Shown: one piece after another, positions 12,360 to 24,344 of the stretch
Layout of the letters: every line of letters begins with the position of its first letter
Numbering within the stretch: the first letter of the stretch is position 1
Assembly: GCA_963920765.1 (NCBI GenBank)
Contig: OY987250.1
Location: 13,384,409-13,448,408 of the forward strand
Direction of reading: 5' to 3'
DNA: 64,000 nt
Source of the DNA: Ulota crispa
Lineage: Eukaryota > Streptophyta > Bryopsida > Orthotrichales > Orthotrichaceae
Translations under genes and position numbers: made by a program
Notes under the pieces: model-generated
The model's database searches: none
Told to the model about the DNA's origin: nothing
Seen by the model: only the letters and a program-made list of their open reading frames with translations

Positions 12360-13107
12360 CCCTTGAGCTCTTAGGCTGTTTTCACCAAAATCAAGGTTTT
12401 TGGAGACTGACAACTTTGATGCATTGTATCTCAGTCAATTCAATGATTTACAAGAAGTGACCAATGAAAATAGTGGAACACCTACTTAGAAAATGGCTTG
12501 CAAATTTTGGGAATGATTGACCATGGGAGATGGGAGATTATAACACTTGATCAAACAACATGTGATGACAAAATCTCATTTTTGGTAAGTAGTTTCTATT
12601 TGATGATTTTTACAAAATTCTATGAGTCCCTGATTCATCTTAAATATTGTGAGCAACAAGATTATATGTGAATGCACACACTTGTAAATTATTGAAGATT
12701 GCACTTCTTTTATGTCAAGTTTTAGGGCTTCAAATTGCTATTGCACGGAAAACAATGACCGGCACAATCAATGGCAGTTGCCATAATAAGAGTCTAGAAC
12801 ATGCTTGGACCCTTGCCAACAACTTTCCCGCTACCACAAAGCACACACAAGGAAGCTTGCAAGGGATGTTGATCGGTTGCGCTTATAAAACATTGCTTGC
12901 CACCATGCCCCATACGGTATTTCACGCAATCAAATCCCTTGCAACACTTGTACAACAGTTGACTTTCCTTGCCATTACTCCATTGACATAGATAACTTGA
13001 ATGCCTTCATAACTGTAGTTTATAACAAGATCAAAAAATTAGATACATGTCCTCAAAAAAGCATATGAAATCCCAACGACAGGAACCCGTTGCTGGAGCG
13101 CTCGAGG
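12360..13107. mobile_element. Possible F-like TTAA element, 748 bp
   Basis: TTAA at 12356-12359 and 13108-13111. Left end CCCTTGAGCTC and inverted right end CCTCGAGCGCTCC match only partly. A 107-codon frame (12668-12991, plus) inside is not recognised and has no family signature. Confidence 0.4.
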
Positions 13108-13111
13108 TTAA

Positions 13112-13696
13112 CCCCCTAAATCTTGAAAGGTGTTATAGAGATAAATAAGACCAAAACTGCCATTTTTTGATTATTTGTTCCAAATTCAAAGCATAATTGT
13201 TTTTTTGAGCTTCAACCGTACATAAGTGTAATGCACAAGGAAGGCAATGTGCAGAAAAAAAAAAAAAGTCAGTCCATTTGACCACCTAGATTGTAAGGTC
13301 AAAACAAAATCTCATTCTTACAAAACAAGGTCAACAGATTTCAAGCCCTCCTAAAGTAAATTTTTTTGCTCTATACCAAAACAAGATTAATGATCATTCA
13401 CAAATATATGATGTTAAGTTCACTCTTGATAATTTTCAAAAGAAAATATAGAATTTATTTTAATCTAAATCATCCTTTAATGCAAGGAGATTAAGTGAAT
13501 TGGTAATATATTAGTCATTTTTCATGATTTATGTGCAATGAAGAAGTTTTTAATTTGAAATTTAAACATTGAAAAGTTAAAGGCAAACATTTGGAATATG
13601 TGAAAAAAGTTTCAAGAACTTTGAATTTATGGAATGTAAGATAATAGGGCTTGAAGTTAAAAGAAACTATTTTTTCTTAAAACAACCTAGACATAG
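13112..13696. other. Nothing recognised
   Basis: AT-rich; an A-run at about 13256-13267 only. Confidence 0.6.
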
Positions 13697-13700
13697 TTAA

Positions 13701-14614
13701 CCCCTAAAGGACCATGGCCTTTATTTTGTCAAAAGACACTCAAAACTGTCACTTCTATGGCAAAGAGTAAAAAGGTTTGAAAATTGGTTTTTTTGCATAT
13801 CTAACCGTAGGATCTTGTGTATAAGAATGTGTTATTCAAAACTTAAAAACTTTGACCTCACAAATTGCAAGATATTTGTGTTTAAAGTGTAAAAAACAAG
13901 GTTTTTTGCACCTTGCAAGACTAGATTATTTGACTTTGAACATTTTTAACTTAAAATTTTTGCACCATGGAGTTTTGAGGTTTATTTTTTTATGGTGAGG
14001 AATTGAGTTGAGAATCTTTGGAAAAAACCAAAACAAAAAACACTTAAATTTTCATTCTTAAAAAAAACATTATACAGAAGAAGGTTTAAGACTGAACAAA
14101 ATCTTACAATGTTAATAACCTTGCAATGGAATTGAATCACAATAATCTCAATGGTGAGATTGTTCTAGCAAACAATCTTCATCCTTTCCAATAATTTTTT
14201 TTTGCAAAAATGTAAAATTTACATTCAAAAATGAAGTTTATAAGTTATTTTTTTAGAGCAAACCCACACCTATCCGCAAGCTAAAACTTCTCATAACTTT
14301 CATTTCATCTATTAGAATTCAACGATTCAAAGCTCCCCATGTCTATATAAGTCTAAAGAACCTATTTCAGATTTTTATTCAAAGTAAACGGAATTTTTAA
14401 AGAAGATTTTGGCTGGCCAATCTTGCCTGTTTTTAGAAATTCATGCTTAATTTCTTCAATAAATGTCTGATTGAAGAAAATACTACATTCCTGCGTAGAT
14501 TTTCAAATTCCTCACCTTCAATAAAAGTTTCAAAAAATCACGCATTTTAGTTCAACCATAGGTACATGCCCGAAATCCAATTGTCCCTCGAGGGGACAGT
14601 TGGTCCTTTACGGG
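13701..14614. mobile_element. A-family element, 914 bp
   Basis: TTAA at 13697-13700 and 14615-14618. Ends CCCCTAAAGGACCA and TTGGTCCTTTACGGG. The right end has the subterminal palindrome TTGTCCCTCGAGGGGACA. Confidence 0.93.
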
Positions 14615-14618
14615 TTAA

Positions 14619-14976
14619 GAAAGTTTGACTCTCTTAGAATGTGATGTGCAAGTTTTTTTCTTTTTTTTTTTTTTTGACAATTGTATACCATATTTTACTA
14701 GTTACATACACACCAAGCTTCCAAAATTGATGAGAGTTTTAGCATAAGATTCTCCAAAGATGCCCAAACTGCCAAGGTGCCCAAATTCTATTGAGCAACA
14801 TAACTTTTTACTTGCACATTTGATCAAAGTTTTTTATTTTTTTGTTTTTTTCACACAAAAATATTCATTGTGTGCACCTTGTCTCCAAATTTTAAATCCA
14901 TCAGCCAAAAATCAACTTCATAGGAACCTATCCAAACTTTCAACCAAATATTGAACGAACTTTTATAGTTTAGGGG
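14619..14976. repeat. Fragment ending in an A-type terminus (TTTAGGGG|TTAA)
   Basis: The terminus at about 14969-14976 is followed by TTAA (14977-14980). No separate left end is visible, so it may be an internally deleted or fused A copy next to 13701-14614. Confidence 0.4.
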
Positions 14977-14980
14977 TTAA

Positions 14981-15582
14981 AGAAAATATGTTTAATCAGA
15001 GTTTCTTATGGAGTAGCATTTTCTCACAAATTCAAAAGATCCCTTGGGTACCGATTCTGAATTTTGTAATGAATTTCAAGAATGGGCTAGCAATGAAAGT
15101 TCTTTCATATTTTGTGTTTCTTATGATTAGAATGATCGTTCAATTTCCGATTTTGTAAGATTGAATTTGAATTTAGAATATATGTGTCCAAAGATTTTAA
15201 CAATATATATGTGTTTCTTTTAGTTCAAAATAAAACTTGAACTGGCGTGTAGGGGCATGTAGGGGCATGTCCCTAGACCCACTAGAGGTGGGTTAGTAAT
15301 GAAATTTTGTGAAGAAAAGAGGCAGGGTGAGTAGTGATAAGCACCCCCCCCCCCCCGTCAGTACAAAATAGAAATAACCATTCCCCATTGTATGAATTCT
15401 CTAATGTTGATAGTTTTTTTTGCTATTTGTCGTACTCTTGTGAAAAGTTTTTCAAATAGCTACTCATGCGTGTGTGCATCTTTTCAATTCCATTACATTT
15501 GGGGCTTTTATTTTTTTTTGAAGTCATTTCTTTCGATATAGGTGGAAGCACCCATAGCCAACAATGTTCCATACCCAATTAA
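14981..15582. other. No gene seen; poly-C run
   Basis: A run of 13 C at 15344-15356 and two copies of AGGGGCATGT at about 15250-15270. Confidence 0.6.
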
Positions 15583-16048
15583 GAGCATTTCCACCGATGG
15601 TTCGAAAAGCAGGCTTGTGGAAACAGGTTTAGCGGGCCCTTTGAGGCTGTTCCAAGCAAGTATCTGCAGCAATCTCCACCAGTGCAGGCTACATTTAAAC
15701 ACAGCAAGGGGTCTTCTGATTTTTTTGGGCTACCCTTTGCCACGTTAGCATGCCGGTCCCAACCTTTCCTCGCAAATCAACTCATAGGCACTGCTCATGA
15801 ATTGCAACTTGCTATGGGTCCTCCAACAAGCGCTGAGAACAATATTTCCACTTGACATTGCTTCTGCGCAAGTGCAAAACTAGCTCGCTAAAAATGAAAT
15901 GAGCTCTGGGAGGTCACCATCCACATGCTCTTGTTTGGCAAGCCCGCTCTCAGATTTGGCTGTGTGGAGCCATGGGGGAATCCATTTTGTGAACAGTACC
16001 AATTTGGCTCGCTACTTGCGTGGCTAGAGCCAGCCGGTGGAAATGCTC
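15583..16048. mobile_element. N-family (PIF/Harbinger-like) element, 466 bp, TAA duplication
   Basis: TAA (15580-15582) then GAGCATTTCCACCGATGG. The right end, inverted GAGCATTTCCACCGGCTGG, is followed by TAA (16049-16051). A 3-bp TAA duplication fits PIF/Harbinger (Tourist-type) insertion. Only short frames inside. Confidence 0.85.
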
Positions 16049-16375
16049 TAACAAGGTGCATTATTTCCAATATCAGCACGGATATATGTGTTGGAATTGA
16101 TTCTTCTATCCTAGGTTGGGACCACTTAAATCATGCCACGTGTCCCAAAATTAAGTAGGGAGTAATGAGCAAAAAGTAGTTTGGCTATCATTGGAATTGC
16201 ATGACTCTAGAGGTTGGCAATGGGTCAAAGCACTTTTTGACTCCCAAAATTTACAGTAGTTTCAATTTTATGAATGAAATTATAAAAACTTAGCAATCTC
16301 AATACTTCTTATCTTCTTACATGCAAAAATATTTGTTGCCTCAAACTCTTTGTAGCTTGTTGCAAAATTGCTTAA

Positions 16376-17320
16376 ACCCTAAAGGACCAAGCCCATTTCT
16401 TGTGTGAAAGTCACTAAATACTGCCACTTTTGGGGGAATGAGTACAAAGGAAGGAAACAAAGTTTCTTTGGAAATCTAACCATAAGATCTTGCCCTAGAC
16501 AATGAGAAGTACTTATTAGAAAACAATCACCTCATTCTAGAAGTAAAGGAGTGAGATATTGACATCTAAAGTGAAAATGTAATAATTCCCTATTGCCCAA
16601 AAACTTCAAAAGCCTTTAACCTCTCCTATATATAAAAAATGCTCTACTCAAAGTTGAGGTTTATTTTTTCCATGTAGAAGACCAAGTTAGGTAAGTGTGG
16701 AAGAAATTTTAAATGACTTGAATGTGTGAATCATACTTTGTAAAATCTTGCAATGCCGTACGGCCATGAAAGTTGCAAATACACTAGGCAAAATTGGAGG
16801 ACTTATGTAAAATTCAGAAGTTTGAATTACTTTGATCCAAATGGTAAAAAACCAAGAAATCTTAATTTACTACAACTTGGAAAAAATCAAAAAACAAATA
16901 CACAAAGAGCTCAAAAAGTAAAGCATCAAATTTTACAAGTGGGAAAAGGGATGGAGGTTTGGGAGTCCCATACCTACCCTCAAACTAAAACTTCTTAAAC
17001 TTTCATGTCATTAATTAAAATTGAATGATGCAAAGCTTCTCAAATGTATATAAGTCTAAAGTACATGTTTAAGATTTTTATTTTAAAAAAATGAGAATTC
17101 AAAAAAAGAAAAATTGATTGCCTACCCTCCCTTGTTTTTCAAAAAGTCATGCATAATTTCTTTACTAAATGTCCAAATGAAGAAAAAATTAGATGCCCGC
17201 GCAAGTCTTTGAATTCCCCGTCTTCCATAAAAATTTCAGAAAATGATACAAAGTGATTTAGTTGTAAGTACATGCCCAAAATCCCAACAGTCCTCAAAGG
17301 GTCAGTTGGTCCTTTAGAAG
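16376..17320. mobile_element. A-family element, 945 bp
   Basis: TTAA at 16372-16375 and 17321-17324. Ends ACCCTAAAGGACCAAG and TTGGTCCTTTAGAAG. Positions 16441-16855 are nearly identical to 18316-18730, although the rest of the two elements is clearly diverged. Confidence 0.92.
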
Positions 17321-17365
17321 TTAAGTTACTGGATACTAGTTTACTCACCTCGTTGTACCAACGGG

Positions 17366-17577
17366 CTGAGCCTTGTGACCCCTATCCTCGTGCCCCCTAT
17401 CCTAGTGGCCCTTAAATATCCCCGTGCCCTTAATGTCCATGCCTCCCATTTCCATAATTCGGTTACAAAATCCCATGCATTCACATCCCCACAATTTGGT
17501 TACAAAACTCCATGCACTTACATTCCCATTATTTGATTGCAAAACTTCATGCACTCACATTTTCATAATTCGGTTAC
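17366..17577. repeat. Two adjoining minisatellites (C-rich 15-mer remnants, then 37-bp unit x3.3)
   Basis: 17372-17440 holds decayed CCCCTATCCTCGTGC units like those at 59288-59745. They are preceded by a similar leader (GTACCAACGGG, about 17356). From 17455, a 37-bp unit beginning ATTCGGTTACAAAA repeats at 17457, 17494, 17531 and 17568. Confidence 0.7.
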
Positions 17578-18249
17578 GGATTTGTTGTTCTTAATTACGG
17601 AATTATTAAGGACTACCACTAGGGACACTTTTGAGGTGCATTCTTATATATATAGATGGGTGCTTCGTAACAGTTTTTGTTCCTTGTGAAGATCTTTCTC
17701 AATCTTGAAGGCCCTGGAAATGCACGAGTTGTCATAATTACTTACTTTTTTCATTTAGTGCATATTTTGGCCCATGTAAAGTCAACTCGTTTCACAATAA
17801 TGGAATTCTAAATTATTCAAGCTGTGATGCAAGGCAACAAACAATTTGAGGCTTTTGTTCAATTTTTTGAATTAAAAGGAACTCGGTCCTCTTATAATTG
17901 CAACTTGTGAAGAAGTTCATATTTTCAATGATTACAAGGACTTTCAAAGCGGCTTTTGATAATTGTGCCTGAATTTTTCTGAAAGCAACTGTTCATGAAA
18001 ATTACAATTCCATTGTTTAGCACATTCCGAAAGAAAGTAAAAAAACTAATTTTGAAATTATGACTACATTGTTTTACTCACACGCCAAGTAACTTTAGGA
18101 GTAAAGCCACCATTATCAATTGTAGCTGAAAAACTCAAAATTCCAATGATAATTGAACGTCCTCTTGTTATTGATAAACTAGATTAAAATCAATGTGGGT
18201 TTAGATTGCTCTAATTAAGTCATCTTTCTAATTCAACAAAATCAATCAT
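17578..18249. other. Nothing recognised
   Basis: AT-rich sequence, no frame over 60 codons, no inverted repeat seen. Confidence 0.6.
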
Positions 18250-18253
18250 TTAA

Positions 18254-19185
18254 CCTCTGAAGAACCAAGCTTTTTTCCTGTGAAAGTCACGAAAAACTGT
18301 CACTTTTGAGGGATGAGTACAAAGGAAGGAAACAAAGTTTCTTTGGAAATCTAACCATAAGATCTTGCCCTAGACAATGAGAAGTACTTATTAGAAAACA
18401 ATCACCTCATTCTAGAAGTAAAGGAGTGAGATATTGACATCTAAAGTGAAAATGTAATAATTCCCTATTGCCCAAAAACTTCAAAAGCCTTTAACCTCTC
18501 CTATATATAAAAAATGCTCTACTCAAAGTTGAGGTTTATTTTTTCCATGTAGAAGACCAAGTTAGGTAAGTGTGGAAGAAATTTTAAATGTCTTGAATGT
18601 GTGAATCATACTTTGTAAAATCTTGCAATGCCGTACGGCCATGAAAGTTGCATATACACTAGGTAAAATTGGAGGACTTATGTAAAATTCAGAAGTTTGA
18701 ATTACTTTGATCCAAATGGTAAAAAACCAATGAACCTTAGTCTAATATTATTTGGAAAAAAAATCAAAAAACAAATGCACAAAAAGAGCTCAAAAAAGTA
18801 AAGAACCACATTTTACAAGGGGAAAAAGGAATGGAGGTTTGGGAGTCCCAAACCTACCTGCAAACTAATACTTCTCACGCATCATTCCAAATTGAAAGAT
18901 TCAGAGCTTCCCATGTATGTATAAATCTAAAGAACTAATTTCAGATTTTTATTTTAAAAAACACAATCTTTAAAGAAGTTTTTAGGTTGCCCCTTCCTTG
19001 TTTTTCAGCTATTCATGCCTAACTTCTTCAATACAAGTTGGAATGGAGAAAAAATTAGATGCCCACTTAGATTTTTAAATTCCCCACCTTCAACAAAAGT
19101 TTCAAAAATTACACAAAGTAGTTTAGTTGTAGGTACATGCCCAAAATCCCAATTGTCGCCCAAAAGGACAGCTGTCCTTGAGGGG
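18254..19185. mobile_element. A-family element, 932 bp
   Basis: TTAA at 18250-18253 and 19186-19189. Ends CCTCTGAAGAACCAAG and GTCCTTGAGGGG. Partner of 16376-17320 in the near-identical central patch. Confidence 0.9.
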
Positions 19186-19189
19186 TTAA

Positions 19190-19739
19190 TGGGTGCCCAC
19201 TTCTCATCATTGGATTTCACATTTATCTCCCTTCTCCACAACCTGCAATGTTGGCACAATATTTATATTTTTGATCTTGAAGTTCAAAGCAATGTTTATA
19301 CTCCCTCCAATTCAAAACAAAAGTCCATTTGGGGGTATATTAACTTACTAATCCCTACTTGGACTCCTACAAATCTATAGTATTTTGAAAACTTGAGACT
19401 AGTAATGAACACATGTCTAATTCAAGTTCCACAATTAATCAAAAATATTGCACATGTTAGAATGTATTCTAAAGTAAAAATGGTTTAAGTTTTCATTTGT
19501 CTCTAAGGAATTTAGGATATGAAACATGTGACTACCATGGTCTCAAGGATTGTGTCTTGTTTTTTTCCTACTTTTCTCATGCAAGTGAGCCCTTGCTTGC
19601 ACTTTTTTGCACTTGGCTAAGTGCACAATTTCTTTTAGTTTTCCCATGAAAAAATACAAATTTTCTTGAGCTCACCTCCATAGTGTTTTTGGGTACAAAG
19701 GCTCTTTATAAAAACTCAATTTATGTTTGAGCTCTAAAA
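19190..19739. other. No gene; one Stowaway-like terminus
   Basis: At about 19298 TACTCCCTCCAATTCAAAAC resembles a Stowaway TIR, but no matching right end was found. Confidence 0.5.
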
Positions 19740-19747
19740 CCCCTAAT

Positions 19748-20103
19748 CATGGTTGTCACATTGGTCAAGATTTGGCTGTTGGATAGGATAGGCGGTCACC
19801 AAAAATGTACAAAATGGATAGCATGGATGGACATGTCCGTCCACTCTCATGTATTAGGGTTTTTCTTAGGATTTTTAACCTAAAAACGGAATTATCAAAT
19901 TACCACTTTTCATTTTTATTATGTGATATGACTTTAAATCCATGTTTTGATTTCATGTTGGCAACAATAAGTGTCACTAGCATGTATGAAATAAGTTATT
20001 TTTTATCATCTTTTGAAATCAACTATGAGTTGATTACAACTCAATTGGGCACTTTAGGCAAACATGCGAGCTCATGAAAGGGTGATCTGATGTGACAACC
20101 ATG
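19748..20103. mobile_element. C-family (hAT-like) element C1 with 8-bp duplication
   Basis: Termini CATGGTTGTCACA and its exact inverse at 20091-20103, flanked by CCCCTAAT on both sides (19740-19747, 20104-20111). An 8-bp duplication suits hAT elements. The interior matches 23390-23770 and 30985-31341, and 37086-37372 in reverse. Confidence 0.88.
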
Positions 20104-20137
20104 CCCCTAATCAAGAGAACCAATGCATTCCAGTGAG
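20035..20137. repeat. Unit 1 of a 103-bp tandem duplication covering the C1 end and its flank
   Basis: Unit 1 runs 20035-20137. Unit 2 starts at 20138, breaks at about 20206 where B2 is inserted, and resumes at 22217-22254 (CATGCCCCTAATCAAGAGAA). About 10% divergence by eye. Confidence 0.75.
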
Positions 20138-20223
20138 TACAACTCAATTGGGCACTTTGGACAAACAAGCGAGCTAATGAATGGGTGATCAAATGTGACA
20201 ACCATCATGATTGTATTCATTAA

Positions 20224-21162
20224 CCCCTAAAGGCCCAAGTGGTCCCTTGGGGCCCAAGTGGGGTTTTGGGCATGTACTTACAGCTAAACTACTTTACGCA
20301 ATTTTTTGAAACTTTTATTGAAAGCAGGGAATTCAAAAATCTTTGAGGGCATCTAATTTTTTCTTCATTTTGACATTCATTGTAGATGTTATGCATGAAT
20401 AATTGAAAAACATGGGAGAAGAGGGCAACCCAAAAAAGAAAAGTTTGCATTTTTTTTAAATAAAAATTTTAAATTGGTTCTTTAGATTTTTATATATGTG
20501 AGAAGCTTTGAATCATTCAATTTTGATTGATGAGATGAAAGTTATGAGAAGTTTTAGTTTGTGGGTAGGTATAGTATGGGACTCCCAAACCTCCATTTTT
20601 TGTGCCCCTTGCAAAATTTGGTGCTTTACTTTTTTGAGCTCTTTGCGTTTTTTTTTTATTGTTTTTTTCCCAAGTTGTAGTAGACTAAGATTCCTTGGTT
20701 TTCACCATTTGGATAAAAGTAATTCACATTTCTGAATTTTACATAAACCCTCCAATTTTGCCTAGTGTATTTGCAAATTTCATGACCTTATGGCATTGCA
20801 AGATTTTACAAAGTATGATTCACACCTCCAATTCATTTGAAAATTCTCCCACACATACCTAACTTGGCCTTCTACATGGGAAAAAAAACATTGGTTTTGT
20901 GGAGAGCAATTTTTTTGATATAGGAGTGGTCAAAGGCTTCTGAAGTTATTGGACAACAAGAAAAAAAAACTTTTTTTCACTTTAGATGTCTATATCTCAC
21001 TCCCCTACATCTAGAATGACTTGATTTTTTTCCCACAAGTACCTCCCATAATCTAGGGCAAGATCTTAAGGTTGGATTTTTGAAAGAAGCTTTTTTTTGT
21101 ACCATTTTGACTTTTGAGTGACTTACTGACTTTCACCAAAAAAAAGCTTGGACTTTTAGGGG
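20224..21162. mobile_element. A-family element, 939 bp (first of tandem pair)
   Basis: TTAA at 20220-20223 and 21163-21166. Ends CCCCTAAAGGCCCAAG and GGACTTTTAGGGG. Opposite orientation to the A elements at 13701, 16376 and 18254. Confidence 0.92.
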
Positions 21163-21166
21163 TTAA

Positions 21167-22097
21167 CCCCTAAAAGACCAACTATCCCCTCACGGGACAG
21201 TTGGGATTTTGGGCATGTAGTTACAACTAAACTACTTTGTATGATTTTTTGAAACATTTATGGAAGATGAGGAATTCAAAGACCTACGTGGGCATCTAAT
21301 TTTTTCTTCATTCCGACATTTATTGAAGAAGTTATGCATGAATTTTTGAAAAACAATGGAGATTGGGTAGCCATAAACTTTTCTAAAAATAATATTTTTT
21401 CAACATAAAAATCTGAAATTGGTTCTTTAGATTTATACATATGTAGGGAGCTTTGAACCATCCAATTTCAATTTATGAGTGAAAAGTTTTAGTTTGTGGG
21501 TAGGTACGGAACTCCCATACCTCCATTCCTTTTGCCTTTGGTGCTTTGCTTTTTTGTGCTCTTTGTGAACTTGTTTTTTTACTTTTTTTCCTCGTTATAG
21601 TAGACTAAGATTTCTTGGTTTTCACCATTTGGATCAAAGTAATTCACATTTCACAATTTTACATAAATCCTTCGATTTTGCCTAGTGTATATGCAAATTT
21701 GATGGCCTTACGGCATTGTAGGATTTTACAAAATATGATTTACACCTCCAATTCATTTGAAAATTCTCCCACACTTACCTAACTTGGTCTTCTACATGGA
21801 AAAAATAAACCTCACATTTGCATAGAGCATTTTTAATTATTTAGAGGCAATCAAAGGCTTCTGAAATTTTTGGGCAGCAGGGAAAGAAACCTTTTTTTTC
21901 ACTTCAAAAGTCAATATCTCACTCCTCTACATCTAGAATGAGCTGATTTTTTTTCCACAAGTACCTCCCATAGTTTAGGGCAAGATCTTAAGGTTGGATT
22001 TCCAAAAATAATTGTTTTTCCTACCTTTGTACTCATTCCCCCAAAAATGGCAGTTTTCAATAACTTTCACTAAAAAAAGGGCTTGGTTCTTTAGGGG
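21167..22097. mobile_element. A-family element, 931 bp (second of tandem pair)
   Basis: Shares the TTAA at 21163-21166 with its left neighbour; the other TTAA is at 22098-22101. Ends CCCCTAAAAGACCAAC and GGTTCTTTAGGGG. Confidence 0.93.
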
Positions 22098-22254
22098 TTA
22101 AATTGGGAAAACCAGATTCCCAAGCTATACTCACCTTACACCTAGAACTCGCTTTAAGGTGGACACCTTAAACTCAAAAAATCAGGGTTTCTTCCCAAAT
22201 TAATGAATATAACGTTCATGCCCCTAATCAAGAGAACTAGTGCATTCCTGTGAG

Positions 22255-23165
22255 AAGAGGAGAATCACCAAGGGAAGCTTGGAAAAGCCTCTCCGAGGAC
22301 TAAACTAAGCAGTTCCTCTGGGGTGGATTGGCGATGGTCGGTGCCATCCCTTGGCACCAACCCCGCCCACATCTCCTCGGCCTCATCCTTAGCAACCTTT
22401 TTGTGATGAATAACAAAAACTCTGCAGTATATCACTGGGTTTCACCCCGCTTAAGATTAAATTCCCTTCAATGAAGTGTTCAAAATGTCAAATTTTGATA
22501 TATTGGCAAAATTCATGTGCCAAAATTTTGTTACATGTATGTTCATATCACGAAAGTGAAATTTTAGTCCACAAATTTGGACCCATATAGATTTTGAGTA
22601 GAGGTTGTGCAATTTGAATCACACCAAAATAGTAGTATATTGCCAATTTAACAAACTTGACTTTTTAAGATTTTATGTTTTCACAATGCAAACATACAAT
22701 GATGCTGAGATAAGATCAACCTTTGTAAGAGACATGTTTGGATAAAATCAAGGTCCCACTCCTTTTTGTCTTATGTGGGCAGTTATATGAAATTATTCCT
22801 TACGATCATGCTTGGATATGATCAATGATTATTTTCTTGTCCAAAATAACACACTTATTAAATATTATTTGAAATTCATTTGGATAAAGTAATAACTTTG
22901 CCGCGTAACACTGTGAACGGCCATGTTGTGGCCTCGTTCTACTCCTAATTATGCATAACTATGCATTTCACATTTCCTTATAACTGTATAAGTATCAATT
23001 GTGGACTTTCCCTTTCTAGCAAGTAGCCTGCATAGAAAATAAGATTGTTGGGAAAACTGAGAGCCCCCCAATGTAGGTCTTAAGTTTCAAGGAGAATAAT
23101 TATCTAGTCTCGCTTGAGTAGGAGTATTTAATCATCTTGACGAGACAATGACGACGGAATGATGG
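22255..23165. other. No gene recognised; GC-richer island at 22260-22400
   Basis: 22260-22400 is less AT-rich than its surroundings and could be a remnant of coding or LTR sequence; I could not assign it. The rest is AT-rich. Confidence 0.5.
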
Positions 23166-23812
23166 AACGCGATAGTTGTTAATTTGGGGAAAAAAAACAC
23201 AATTCTGGAACTTTTGGATTTAAATTTAAGTTTTTATGAGGTTTTTGGTGATATAGAGTGAATTTTATGATGATATCTTCAACCTACATCAATGATGAAA
23301 TATCTTGAAGGAGTTATAACAAAATATTCATTTTAAATCACTAAAATATTCTCACAAATGCAAAATTCAATATCTCTAAAATTGATTTTGGACAAGTTGG
23401 TACTTTGGACAAGATTTGGCTCTATATAGCACAAGGAATGCACAAAATAAACAACACGTATGGGCATTTCTGTTCACTCTTGGTTTTTAGGGCATTTTTA
23501 ATTTTTACCTAATAAAAGGGAAAATCAAATTTTCATTTTTCATTTTAACTACATGATATGGCTTTAAATCCACATTTTAACTTCATGTCGGCAACAATGA
23601 CGCCAATGAGTATCACCAGCATATACTAGCATATACAAAATAAATTTTTTTTTTATCACTTTTAACATTTTTAGATGTCAACTATGAGTTCACTACATTG
23701 AATGGACCATGAGCGGGCACTTAAAGCGTATGGGCAAGAGGACGACATGCAATCCAATGTGACAACCATGGTTTTGGAAAAGACTTTCCCCCAAATTAAT
23801 GAGTACCGTGTT
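23166..23812. mobile_element. Element with B-type ends and a C-family interior
   Basis: Left AACGCGATAGTTGTTAATTT and inverted right AACACGGTACTCATTAATTT are B-like TIRs. Most of the inside (23390-23770) is C-family sequence ending CCAATGTGACAACCATGG. Either C inserted into a B element or both captured each other's parts. Confidence 0.6.
23390..23770. mobile_element. C-family copy C2 (decayed left end)
   Basis: Right end TGTGACAACCATGG intact, left end decayed (GGTACTTTGGACAAG). Shares ATGATATGGCTTTAAATCCA with C1 and C3. Confidence 0.65.
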
Positions 23813-23949
23813 ATGATAAGTATAATAAATTGGAGCATAGTCAGTATACTGTTGTTAGTTGTTACGGTAGTAGATTGTTGATGAATGCCGTAAGTAATAA
23901 AATAGAGGTCAGTTTCAAGTTACATACGGGTTACATACAATTACATGTT

Positions 23950-24206
23950 TAACACCATATTAAGTAATCTGGGAAAAAGGAGGTACCATTCTGTACTCCA
24001 CCTTAAACTCAAAAGTTACCTTAAATCAGATTCGAAGATATCAGATTCAGTTTAAGCCACTAAGATTTTTTTCCTCACAAATTCCTCTTTTTAGGTGAGG
24101 ACACTTGTACCAAAAAAAAAGCTGGAGCTCGATTTTAGGTGATCACCTAAAACCTTCAAAAGTCCCAAAAAGTACTCTTTTGCCCAGATTACTTAATATG
24201 GTGTTA
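23950..24206. mobile_element. B-family element B4, uninterrupted, 257 bp
   Basis: TIR TAACACCATATTAAGTAATC is perfect over about 24 bp at both ends. Here the inner motif is AGTAATCTGGG instead of GTTAATTTGGG, so there is no TTAA for an A element to use. Confidence 0.9.
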
Positions 24207-24267
24207 TTTGTATATTTACCAATAGTCTTTAATATAAGTAAGCTTAAAGTTATTGTATTTGGTTGGG

Positions 24268-24271
<4 letters not shown>

Positions 24272-24314
<43 letters not shown>
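24272..24314. repeat. (TA)n microsatellite
   Basis: About 21 uninterrupted TA dinucleotides, directly left of the inverted-repeat element at 24345-24767. Confidence 0.97.
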
Positions 24315-24318
<4 letters not shown>

Positions 24319-24344
24319 AAGCACCTTCTTTCAACTAGTATGAT

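Larger units (their letters stand above)
20206..22216. mobile_element. B-family element B2 containing two tandem A elements
   Basis: Left TIR ends ATTGTATTCATTAA; inverted right TIR AACGTTATATTCATTAATTTGGG. Remaining B sequence is 22102-22216 (GGTGGACACCTTAAAC). The A pair sits in the TTAA of the TIR opposite to the one hit in B1 and B5. Confidence 0.7.

Noticed and set aside
12668..12991. 107-codon plus-strand frame
   Set aside because: No signature and lies inside a possible TTAA element; probably chance.
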